Assembly: GCA_934418055.1 (NCBI GenBank)
Contig: CAKRWX010000040.1
Location: forward strand, 1-12,599
Reading direction: 5' to 3'
From: an uncultured Lachnospiraceae bacterium
GTDB lineage: Bacteria > Bacillota > Clostridia > Lachnospirales > Lachnospiraceae
Length of the DNA: 12,599 nucleotides
Below are positions 6,092 through 12,599 of this stretch, in pieces. The notes below the pieces were generated by a model that did not search any database, had not been told where the DNA came from, and saw nothing but the letters and a program-made list of their open reading frames with translations. The translations under genes and the position numbers were made by a program. Position 1 is the first letter of the stretch. Each line of letters starts with the position of its first letter.

Positions 6092-7174
6092 TTATTTACG
6101 AACCAGGTACTTTCTCATATCAATAGCGCATGCCACCAGAATGATCAGACCTTTGATGATGTACTGTAAGTTAGCGTTGATGGATAAGAAGTTCAGTGCT
6201 ACGAAAATGATTCGCAGTAAGAATACACCCATAACCACACCGCTGATCTTACCAGTACCACCAACGAAAGAGACACCACCGATAACGCAGGCTGCAATGG
6301 CATCACACTCGTAGTTCAAACCGGTGTTGGCGGTATTGGAACCGATACGGGCAGACTCGATGAAACCAGTAACACCGTACATCATACCTGCTAAAGTATG
6401 TACCATAATGGTGGTCTTCATAACATTAACACCAGATACATTGGCTGCTTCCGGGTTAGAACCTACGGCAAACATATTTTTACCGAATGTGGTCTTGTTC
6501 CAGATGAACCACATAAGAGCAACGATGATGGCTGCATACAGCACATACCACGGAACTGTTACCTTGGAAGTACCTTCACCAAAGGTTAAGAAACTGCCGG
6601 TTACGAAGTTCTTGAAAGAATCATCAAGGCCAGACAGAGGCTGTCCATTGTTGCCATTGATCATGATGTACATCAACAGAGAACCATATACGATCAGCTG
6701 GGTTGCCAGAGTTACGATAAATGGATGTAACTGGAATTTGGCAACGAAGAAACCATTGACCCATCCAACGATACCGCCTACCAGAACAACTGCCAGAATC
6801 ACGACCGGAATCGGAAGAACCGGAAGATTCGGGAACATCTTCGTGGAGTAGGTTACCGCCTGCAACAGGGAAGCAGAAATACATGCAGTCAGACCAACCA
6901 CACGACCTGCTGAAAGGTCTGTACCTGTTAATACGATACATCCGGCAATACCGCAGGCGATCGGCAGGTTTGCTGCGGAAAGACTGATGATATTAACGAT
7001 GGATGACGGCGCCAGGAACCGGTGGTTCTGAGTGTAGGTGTAAATGATCGCAATCACTAACAGGATGTAGAGTGCATTATTGATCAGCGCTTCTTTCCAG
7101 AAGGTCTTTTTATCTTTCGCATCCAGACTCTGATAGCTGGCATATTTTTGTTTTACATTGGCAATCACGTTCAT
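6092..7174 (-). CDS. mglC: Galactose/methyl-galactoside-type ABC transporter permease
   Basis: MglC forms the membrane channel of a sugar ABC importer of the Mgl/Rbs/Xyl class. The 360-residue protein is highly hydrophobic with about ten membrane helices, preceded by a charged cytosolic start that contains DAKDKKTFWKE. Diagnostic segments are the GCIVLTGTDLSAGRVVGLTA loop, GWVNGFFVAKFQLHPFIVTLAT, and the cytosolic coupling region FGKNMFAVGSNPEAANVSGVNV followed by the ESARIGSNTANTG and CVIGGVSFVGGTG stretches. It is slightly longer than the enteric protein because of the N-terminal extension. The ATG follows AAGGAGG, which overlaps the mglA stop region 16 bases upstream, so it is translated from the mglBAC message. 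The palindromic element at 5886-6068 begins 24 bases past the stop. No U-tract terminator of the usual kind is seen right after the gene. Confidence 0.93.
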   Translation of the reverse strand: MNVIANVKQKYASYQSLDAKDKKTFWKEALINNALYILLVIAIIYTYTQNHRFLAPSSIVNIISLSAANLPIACGIAGCIVLTGTDLSAGRVVGLTACISASLLQAVTYSTKMFPNLPVLPIPVVILAVVLVGGIVGWVNGFFVAKFQLHPFIVTLATQLIVYGSLLMYIMINGNNGQPLSGLDDSFKNFVTGSFLTFGEGTSKVTVPWYVLYAAIIVALMWFIWNKTTFGKNMFAVGSNPEAANVSGVNVMKTTIMVHTLAGMMYGVTGFIESARIGSNTANTGLNYECDAIAACVIGGVSFVGGTGKISGVVMGVFLLRIIFVALNFLSINANLQYIIKGLIILVACAIDMRKYLVRK

Positions 7175-7189
7175 ACTGTGTAAGCCTCC

Positions 7190-8689
7190 TTATACATATT
7201 TTGCAGCAAGAGCCATAATCTCTTCCTGTGTTGTATTTTTCGCATCTACTTCACCTGCCAGACGGCCTCCGGACATGACTAAGATCCTGTCACAGATACC
7301 AAGAAGCTCTGGCATCTCGGAAGATACCACCAAAACTACTTTTCCTTTATTGGCCAGGTCGATGATCAGCTGATAGATCTCGTACTTTGCTCCTACATCG
7401 ATACCTCTGGTTGGCTCATCCAGAAGAAGTACCTCTGGTTCCGTCAACAGCCAGCGGCCTAAAATAACCTTCTGCTGGTTACCTCCGGAAAGAGAACGGA
7501 TCTTTGTGCTCTGGCTAGGAGTCTTCGTGTGCATGGCATCTATGGACCACTGGGTGTCCTTACGCATCGATTTCTCATCCAGATACACTCCTGCTTTTAA
7601 ATGCTTCTTTAAACTGGAAATTACCGTATTCTCCTTGATATCCTGGATTCCAAAAATACCTGTAGCTCTCCGTTCCTCCGTCAGCATGGCAAATCCATTC
7701 TTGATGGACTCCCGTGCGTTCCGGTTCAGAACCTGTTTGCCTTTATATTTGATCGTACCGCTCTTTCTGGTAGCAATACCAAAAATATTTTCCAATGTTT
7801 CTGTACGTCCGCTGCCATCCAGACCTGCCAGACCAACGATCTCACCTTCTCTTACCTTGAAGGAAACATCATTTAACAGTGAATACTGGGCGGTCAGATG
7901 CTCCACCTCCAGTGCCACTTTACCCGGCTTATTGGTCTTTGGCGGGAACTGGTTATTTAATTCACGGCCTACCATCAGCTTGATGATCTTCTCCGTGGTC
8001 AGCTCACTGGCCGGTTCTGTAGCCACCCATGTGCCATCCCGCATGACAGTGACATCATCTGCGATCCGCAGGATCTCTGCCATCTTGTGGGAGATGTAAA
8101 TAATACCGCAGCCCTTGTCACGCAGCATATTGATGATCCGGAATAAATGCTCAACCTCCTGCTCCGTCAGAGAAGAGGTAGGCTCATCAAATACAATGAT
8201 TTTAGAATTAAAGGAAACCGCCTTTGCAATCTCCGCCATCTGTCTCTGGGAGACAGGCATGGTACTCATGATCCGTTTCGGGTCTACATCAATTCCCAAC
8301 TGTTCAAAAATCGCCTTCGTATCATCGTACATTTTTTTCTCATCTACCATGATACCGCCGATCATCGGATAACGTCCAAGCCAGATGTTATCCATAACAT
8401 TGCGTTTCAATGCCTGGTTCAGCTCCTGATGTACCATAGCCACACCATTTTCCAGGGCTTCTTTTGAATTTTTAAAATTAACTTCTTTTCCTTCCAGAGT
8501 GATCGTGCCGCTGTCCTTGGAATAAATACCAAACAGGCATTTCATCAGGGTGGACTTTCCTGCACCATTCTCTCCCATCAATGCGTGAACGGTTCCACGT
8601 CTTACGGTCAGGGAAACATGATCCAGTGCCTTTACACCTGGGAATTCCTTACAGATATCTGTCATCTGCAGCAAAACATCATGCTCCAT
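7190..8689 (-). CDS. mglA: Galactose/methyl-galactoside-type ABC transporter ATP-binding protein
   Basis: MglA hydrolyses ATP to drive sugar import. The 499-residue protein has two fused ABC domains. In the first, the Walker A motif is GENGAGKST (residues 39-47), the signature [12 protein letters not shown] and the Walker [12 protein letters not shown]. The second has the degenerate Walker [10 protein letters not shown], which lacks the usual Lys as is normal for this class, then the signature LSGGNQQKV and Walker [15 protein letters not shown]. The start at 8689 is chosen because AGGAGG sits 7 bases upstream. The open frame runs back to 8758, but the two earlier Met codons have no ribosome site, and the extra stretch overlaps the mglB terminator hairpin. 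It lies between mglB and mglC, with a 16-base gap to mglC. It probably acts with MglC on the cytoplasmic face. Confidence 0.94.
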   Translation of the reverse strand: MEHDVLLQMTDICKEFPGVKALDHVSLTVRRGTVHALMGENGAGKSTLMKCLFGIYSKDSGTITLEGKEVNFKNSKEALENGVAMVHQELNQALKRNVMDNIWLGRYPMIGGIMVDEKKMYDDTKAIFEQLGIDVDPKRIMSTMPVSQRQMAEIAKAVSFNSKIIVFDEPTSSLTEQEVEHLFRIINMLRDKGCGIIYISHKMAEILRIADDVTVMRDGTWVATEPASELTTEKIIKLMVGRELNNQFPPKTNKPGKVALEVEHLTAQYSLLNDVSFKVREGEIVGLAGLDGSGRTETLENIFGIATRKSGTIKYKGKQVLNRNARESIKNGFAMLTEERRATGIFGIQDIKENTVISSLKKHLKAGVYLDEKSMRKDTQWSIDAMHTKTPSQSTKIRSLSGGNQQKVILGRWLLTEPEVLLLDEPTRGIDVGAKYEIYQLIIDLANKGKVVLVVSSEMPELLGICDRILVMSGGRLAGEVDAKNTTQEEIMALAAKYV

Positions 8690-8740
8690 CTGTGTCCTCC
8701 TATCCATTCCCGTTTTTCGATTTAAGTCAAACTTATGTAA

Positions 8741-8775
8741 AAAGGGCGGCAGCCGCATAACGGCAGCCGCCCTTT
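8741..8775 (-). terminator. Strong hairpin between mglB and mglA (attenuator or 3' stabiliser)
   Basis: A 15-bp GC-rich stem with one A-A mismatch joins aaagggcggcagccg (8741-8755) and cggcagccgcccttt (8761-8775) through a 5-base loop. On the minus strand it is followed by a T run, so it can terminate. It lies 24 bases past the mglB stop and 51 bases before the mglA start. In such operons this arrangement usually limits read-through so that the binding protein is made in excess over the membrane parts, and it protects the 3' end of the mglB message. Confidence 0.85.
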
Positions 8776-8799
8776 TCAGTTCTAAAAGGTCTTTAATCC

Positions 8800-9978
8800 T
8801 TATTCTTCTCCTGTGTATGCTGCATATGGGATATAGATCTTGTTAGCAACTTTTTCAGAGATATTAAAATCACTGGTATCAGCCATCAGATCCTTGCCTT
8901 CTGCTACGTTCTTGGTCAGGTAAGCGATTCCGTTTGCCATACCTTCTGCATCCTGTTTGATGGTTCCGGTCATCTTGCCATCTTTGATCAGCTGTTTTGC
9001 TGCGTCTGTTGCGTCAACACCAAATACCGGGATCGTTACGCAGTCAGCAGTTCCTAAGTTATAGCCTTTATCATTCAGAGCGGAGATTGCACCCTCAGCC
9101 ATACCATCATTGTTACAGATAACCAGCTCGATCATGTTGCCGTTTGCCTCGCTGTACTGTGCTAAGTTGGTGTTCATGTAGTTATTGGCAGCAGTTGCGC
9201 TCCAGTTACCATCCTGATCAACCTGATAGCAGTCAGTGTTAGAAGCATCAAAGTACTCTAATTCTGGCTTTCCAGCTTCTTTTAATACTGCGTTGGCATC
9301 TTCCACACCGTACTGGGTACGATAGATTGCCTCAACATTACCTAACTGGCCCATGAACATTGCATAGCTGATCTTGCCATCACCGTTTAAGTCAACTTTA
9401 TCAAAATTCTCAACCAGATAGTCACCGATCAGTTTACCCTGCATATGACCTGCTTCTGGTGCATCGGTACCAACGAATGCGCACTTATCATAGCTTCCAA
9501 GTACTTTACCCTCATCCTCGTCAGACTCAACAGCGCGGTTAAAGAAGATAACCGGGATTCCTGCTGCACTTGCCTTGTCAACGATCGCCTGGGAAGCATC
9601 TACAGAACCGGAGGTAACGATGTTAACGATCAGCAGGTTTGCGCCCTGGCTGATTGCGGTATCGATCTGCTCGTTCTGGGTAGTCTGGTTGCTGTTGCCA
9701 TCATAATCCTGATAGGAAATGCCTGCATCGCCTAATGCTTTGTCTAATGCAGTACGAACGCTTGCAATATAAGTATCGCTGTATGTATAGTAGAAAACAC
9801 CAACATTTAAGTCTACTGCCTCAGCCTTAGCTGCTTCGGTTGCTGCTTCACTGACTGCTGCTGCCTCGGTTGCTGCCGCTGCTGCAGTTGTCGATGGTGT
9901 GGAAGTTTTTCCACCGCCACATGCGGTCAGACCAAATGCCATGGTTCCTGCTAACACAAGTGCTAATGATTTTTTCAT
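8800..9978 (-). CDS. mglB: Galactose/glucose-type ABC transporter substrate-binding lipoprotein
   Basis: The extracellular sugar receptor of the Mgl importer, 392 residues. It has a lipoprotein signal peptide with lipobox LTAC (Cys20), an Ala/Thr/Glu-rich linker to about residue 54, and then a periplasmic-binding-protein fold of the Peripla_BP_4 type. Strong matches to enteric MglB include [29 protein letters not shown] and PVFGVDA. The EF-hand-like calcium loop DLNGDGKIS (196-204) is present, with the distant ligand Glu at 284. Sugar-contact positions are mixed: D68, N147, R220, W259, N290 and D322 are kept, but the places of enteric Phe16, His152, Asp154 and Asn256 hold Tyr70, Asn214, Glu216 and Gln342. 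The ligand may therefore not be exactly galactose or glucose. AGGAGGG precedes the ATG. It is the first gene of mglBAC and is followed by a strong hairpin. Confidence 0.92.
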   Translation of the reverse strand: MKKSLALVLAGTMAFGLTACGGGKTSTPSTTAAAAATEAAAVSEAATEAAKAEAVDLNVGVFYYTYSDTYIASVRTALDKALGDAGISYQDYDGNSNQTTQNEQIDTAISQGANLLIVNIVTSGSVDASQAIVDKASAAGIPVIFFNRAVESDEDEGKVLGSYDKCAFVGTDAPEAGHMQGKLIGDYLVENFDKVDLNGDGKISYAMFMGQLGNVEAIYRTQYGVEDANAVLKEAGKPELEYFDASNTDCYQVDQDGNWSATAANNYMNTNLAQYSEANGNMIELVICNNDGMAEGAISALNDKGYNLGTADCVTIPVFGVDATDAAKQLIKDGKMTGTIKQDAEGMANGIAYLTKNVAEGKDLMADTSDFNISEKVANKIYIPYAAYTGEE

Positions 9979-10006
9979 AGTATTTCCCTCCTGAATACAT
10001 ATCGTT

Positions 10007-10050
10007 TAAGAATCGGGGTACCTTCCCCGCATCCCTGTTTACGATTCTTA
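10007..10050 (-). promoter_or_regulatory. Inverted repeat/hairpin at the mglB transcription start and leader
   Basis: Perfect 9-bp arms TAAGAATCG (10007-10015) and CGATTCTTA (10042-10050) flank a second stem, cgggg (10014-10018) with ccccg (10025-10029). The outer right arm touches the -10 box, so the structure covers the expected start site and early leader. It could be an operator, or an mRNA stem that shields the 5' end. The left part of the minus-strand leader, taagaatcgtaaaca, also resembles a catabolite (cre) site with two mismatches; that reading is weak. Confidence 0.4.
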
Positions 10051-10055
10051 TTATA
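10050..10055 (-). promoter_or_regulatory. mglB promoter -10 box
   Basis: A perfect TATAAT lies on the minus strand about 72 bases upstream of the mglB start codon. At 16-18 bases further upstream there is only AT-rich sequence with no TTGACA-like hexamer. This suits a promoter that needs an activator, such as the response regulator expected to pair with the neighbouring kinase. Confidence 0.6.
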
Positions 10056-10120
10056 GGAAAATTATGACAAAAAATCTTTACAAAATTGTACGGACAAGGT
10101 TCAATTTCCTATTATTTTGC

Positions 10121-10133
10121 ACAGTTTCACTGT
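10121..10133. promoter_or_regulatory. Palindrome ACAGTTTCACTGT upstream of the mglB promoter
   Basis: A 13-base perfect palindrome with a 3-base centre (ACAGT, TTC, ACTGT) lies about 66-78 bases upstream of the -10 box. The position fits an activator site. A further inverted pair, AAAATTGT (10082-10089) and ACAATTTT (10163-10170), flanks it. No regulator can be named from the sequence. Confidence 0.35.
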
Positions 10134-10207
10134 TCCATTTTCAACTTTTTTATTGATTATCGACAATTTTTAGACATAATCTGACGTCATATCCTTTTCT
10201 TTTACGA

Positions 10208-11194
10208 TCATTCTTCAAAGGTAAACAGGATTCGCTGGCACGCTTCATCATACATATTCTCTCTTGTCACTACCACAGTATCTGTATCCGTAACTGCAGT
10301 CACCTTCTGCCCATTTAACAGCCGGTAGGCCGCTTCTACCCCCAGATAGCCCATGGCATACGGATTCTGGACGATCAGGGCATCCACTTCTCCTGTCTCC
10401 AGCATTCCCACATTAACCACATTACTGTCAAAGGCCACGACTCTGGTTGCGTCTGCCAGACCCTGTCCACGGATCGCCCATCCAACTCCCAGACTGGTCC
10501 ACTCATTAAAGGTAACAATCGCATTAATCTCCGGATGCTCTTTTAATAGTTTTTCTGTTCCAATGCGGGCATCTTCCGTTGTCGAGATTACATTAATGGT
10601 AGTAATATCCGCAACTCTCGGGCTCTCCTGGATCACCCTTCGGAATCCTTCCTCACGTTGTTGTCCATTGGCAGAATTCACATCATAATTTACAATTCCT
10701 ACATGAAGTACTTCTTCCTCTCCATCTAACAGGGCCCGGGCTGCCATCTCCCCTGCCGCATCGTTATTGGTCCCGATCCGGCTTATCACACCAGAAGAAT
10801 TCACATCACTGTCAATGACCACGATCTGTAATCCTTTTTTCGCCGCCTGATCCACTGCCTCCGCATTGGCATTATAATCTACTGCTGAGATCACCAGAGC
10901 TTCTGCTCCACGTTCCACGGCCTCCCGGATCATCCGGTTCTGTGTCTCATAGTCTTCCTCTTTTTCCGGACCCTCAAAGGTAAAATCAAGGTTATACTCT
11001 GCCGCTGCTGCTCCGGCGCCGGCCTTTACAGAATGCCAGAAAGCCGAAGTGGTAGATTTGGTTACCAGGGCTATGGAGTGCTTCTTTCCCGTGGCTGTCT
11101 GGGAAGAAGCGCAGCCGCTGCTGATCAGAAGGATCACAGCTGCCAGTGCTGCCACCTGCCATCCTCCTGTCCTTCTATGTACCCATTTTTTCAT
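10208..11194 (-). CDS. Sugar-binding lipoprotein (Peripla_BP_4), probable sensory partner of the kinase
   Basis: A 328-residue substrate-binding protein. The signal peptide ends in SSGC (Cys28), so it is a lipoprotein on the outer face of the membrane. The fold is the ribose/galactose/xylose-binding type: SIALVTKSTTSAFWHSVKAG at 40-59, GAEALVISAVDYNA, then IVVIDSDVNSSGVISRIGTNN, and a second lobe ending in VVAFDSNVVNVGMLETG and IVQNPYAMGYLGVEAA. It starts only 2 bases after the kinase stop, so the two are co-translated. A separate, dedicated binding protein (MglB) lies just downstream with the ABC parts. By analogy with known lipoprotein-LytS-YesN sugar-sensing systems in clostridia, this one probably presents sugar to the kinase instead of feeding transport. 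It could still serve the transporter as a second receptor. The family is certain; the sensory role is inferred. Confidence 0.87.
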   Translation of the reverse strand: MKKWVHRRTGGWQVAALAAVILLISSGCASSQTATGKKHSIALVTKSTTSAFWHSVKAGAGAAAAEYNLDFTFEGPEKEEDYETQNRMIREAVERGAEALVISAVDYNANAEAVDQAAKKGLQIVVIDSDVNSSGVISRIGTNNDAAGEMAARALLDGEEEVLHVGIVNYDVNSANGQQREEGFRRVIQESPRVADITTINVISTTEDARIGTEKLLKEHPEINAIVTFNEWTSLGVGWAIRGQGLADATRVVAFDSNVVNVGMLETGEVDALIVQNPYAMGYLGVEAAYRLLNGQKVTAVTDTDTVVVTRENMYDEACQRILFTFEE

Positions 11195-11196
11195 GT

Positions 11197-12599
11197 TTAC
11201 ACTTCATCCCCCTTTACCTTCGGCATCCGGATGGTCACACAGGTTCCCTCATCCAGTTCACTTTCAATGGAAATTCCATACTTTTCTCCAAAATAGATTT
11301 TGATCCTGTCATTGACATTTTTGATCCCGATTCCACCAAGTCCCTGCCGGTCGCTGCCTTCCTGCTTTAAAAACTGGCTGCACTGTTCCTCCGTCATGCC
11401 GATACCATTGTCCTCCACCTGGAATACAATATCTTCTCCATCCGGAAAGATCCGGATCGTGATGAATCCCTGATCTACCATCCGGTCAATGCCATGATAG
11501 ATGGCATTTTCAATGATCGGCTGAAGGGTGATCTTATTGCAATAATAACCAAGACAGCTTTCATCCACCTGAAATTCATACTCAAACTGATCCTTATATC
11601 GAAATTTCTGGATCTTCAGATAGCTTCTGGCGTGCTCTACCTCTTTTTCAATGGGGATCAGTTCGTGACCGCGGCTGATGCTGATGCGGAACAGCCTGGC
11701 TAATGCATTAACCATCTCTACAGCCTCTTTACTCCGCTCTTCCTCGCACATCCATCCGATGGCATCCAGGGTATTATATAGGAAATGGGGATTGATCTGG
11801 GCCTGAAGAGCCTTTAACTCGGTCTTTCTCAAGGTGATCTCCTCATTGCGGACCTGGCTCATCAGCTCCTGGATCTGCCCTACCATATGTTCAAAGGACT
11901 GGCTTAATTCCACAACCTCTTTGGTTCCGCCTTCCGGAGTATAAGAAAATTCCTCCGCGTTCTTTTCAAAATCCTGCATTGCCTTCACCAGCCCATGGAT
12001 TGGCCGGGAAACCACTCTGGATAACAGGATGCTGCTGACCACCGCCGTGAAAAGGACAGCAGCCAGAAGCATGGTCAGAATCCGCACCGCAGTCTGTACC
12101 CGTTGATTGACCACCTCATCCAAGTAGCTGACACCAACGATGTGCCACCCTGTATTTTCATCGGTCTGAATGGCATAAATCTGGTCTCCACGGTGGAACA
12201 CTCCATCCTCCAGAGAAGAAAACCATCCGGTATCCTCTGATTTTAACCCCGTGTACAGCAGCTGCTGCTGCGGATGGTATACAATATTCCCATTTTCATT
12301 GGTGATAAAGCAGTAGCCGTGCTGGCCAATTCCCACATTTCCCACATACCGGGCTATTTTCGAAAAACGGATATCCATAACAACCAGACGCTTCTGGCCA
12401 TCATCGTTTTCCACATACTGCATCATGGAAACCACCCATGGGTAATAATTTTCCAGCATGCTTTCTACGTGAGGCTTTGAAATATGGATGGTTTCATCGC
12501 TGTTCCAATCCTTTTCCTCAATCGAAAGGTTCCGCATGGGACGCATTTTCATAGGGACACTTCCCGTCCAATCCTCCAGCAACATTCCCCGTTCATCAT
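11197..12599 (-). CDS. Sensor histidine kinase, YesM/LytS type (N-terminus outside window)
   Basis: A membrane sensor kinase missing its first part. The frame is open to the window end, so the ATG at 12585 is internal or unproven; counts here start at that Met. Residues 1-160 are the extracellular sensor, with a Cache-like stretch HGYCFITNENGNIVYHP (89-105). One membrane helix spans 166-188, followed by a HAMP-type linker (VVSRPIHGLVKAMQDF) and a coiled segment. The kinase core has the phospho-acceptor His267 in QINPHFLYNTLDAIGWM and the conserved RLFRISISRG and HARSYLKIQKFRY segments. The ATP-binding domain follows, with N360 in LQPIIENAIYHGI, DNGIGM at 392-397 and GGIGIKNV at 417-424. Such kinases pair with AraC-type YesN response regulators, and one is expected just beyond the right edge. 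The link to the next gene (2-base gap) implies a sugar signal relayed to mglBAC. Confidence 0.93.
   Translation of the reverse strand, partial: DERGMLLEDWTGSVPMKMRPMRNLSIEEKDWNSDETIHISKPHVESMLENYYPWVVSMMQYVENDDGQKRLVVMDIRFSKIARYVGNVGIGQHGYCFITNENGNIVYHPQQQLLYTGLKSEDTGWFSSLEDGVFHRGDQIYAIQTDENTGWHIVGVSYLDEVVNQRVQTAVRILTMLLAAVLFTAVVSSILLSRVVSRPIHGLVKAMQDFEKNAEEFSYTPEGGTKEVVELSQSFEHMVGQIQELMSQVRNEEITLRKTELKALQAQINPHFLYNTLDAIGWMCEEERSKEAVEMVNALARLFRISISRGHELIPIEKEVEHARSYLKIQKFRYKDQFEYEFQVDESCLGYYCNKITLQPIIENAIYHGIDRMVDQGFITIRIFPDGEDIVFQVEDNGIGMTEEQCSQFLKQEGSDRQGLGGIGIKNVNDRIKIYFGEKYGISIESELDEGTCVTIRMPKVKGDEV

Noticed and set aside
6324..6851. A 175-residue plus-strand frame opposite mglC
   Set aside because: It is antisense to a clearly coding permease, its composition fits a mirror frame, and it has no recognisable domain.
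7506..8099. A 197-residue plus-strand frame opposite mglA
   Set aside because: The opposite strand carries both ABC signatures in the same span; the frame has no convincing start signal or family match.
8690..8758. Upstream extension of mglA to a Met at 8758
   Set aside because: It would start inside the mglB terminator hairpin and has no ribosome site, whereas the Met at 8689 follows AGGAGG at 7 bases.

Overview
The window looks like a chromosome segment from a Gram-positive anaerobe of the class Clostridia, most likely the family Lachnospiraceae. This is inferred from strong AGGAGG-type ribosome binding sites, lipoprotein signal peptides followed by Ala/Thr/Glu-rich linkers, a YesM-type sensor kinase beside an Mgl sugar transporter, and a selD/cysteine desulfurase/DUF3343 selenium block. 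No rRNA, tRNA, CRISPR array, transposase or phage gene was seen. Apart from the first gene, every protein gene reads on the minus strand.

Left edge (1-1208). The window opens inside a plus-strand radical SAM gene of the PflX/COG1313 type, which ends at a hairpin that could terminate transcription in both directions. It is followed by an AT-rich gap of about 630 bases. The gap holds a perfect minus-strand sigma-A promoter (TTGACA, 17 bases, TATAAT) with no obvious large gene downstream, so it may be a small-RNA or small-protein unit.

Selenium and purine block (1209-5796, minus strand, read right to left). The order is a membrane-anchored InlB-repeat protein, selD, a class V aminotransferase of the cysteine desulfurase type, a DUF3343 protein, and an NCS2 purine permease. 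Spacing is very tight (10-base gap, two 4-base ATGA overlaps, 24-base gap), so this is one transcription unit. A selenophosphate synthetase, a Cys/Sec lyase-like enzyme and a DUF3343 protein beside a purine transporter fit the gene sets tied to selenium-dependent molybdenum hydroxylases such as purine hydroxylase or xanthine dehydrogenase. The permease is broken by a short frameshifting deletion.

Spacer (5797-6091). A nested palindromic element of about 180 bases has 12-base perfect terminal inverted repeats and at least three internal hairpins. It sits between the transporter operon and the selenium operon and abuts the likely -10 box of the latter.

Sugar uptake and sensing block (6092-12599, minus strand). 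Read right to left: a YesM/LytS-type histidine kinase cut by the window end, a sugar-binding lipoprotein 2 bases after it, then mglB, mglA and mglC. A 15-bp hairpin separates mglB from mglA, and mglB has its own promoter region with palindromes. The arrangement suggests a sensing module (lipoprotein plus kinase, with a response regulator presumably just outside the window) controlling a galactose- or glucose-type ABC importer. Several sugar-contact positions of MglB differ from the enteric protein, so the exact sugar is uncertain.
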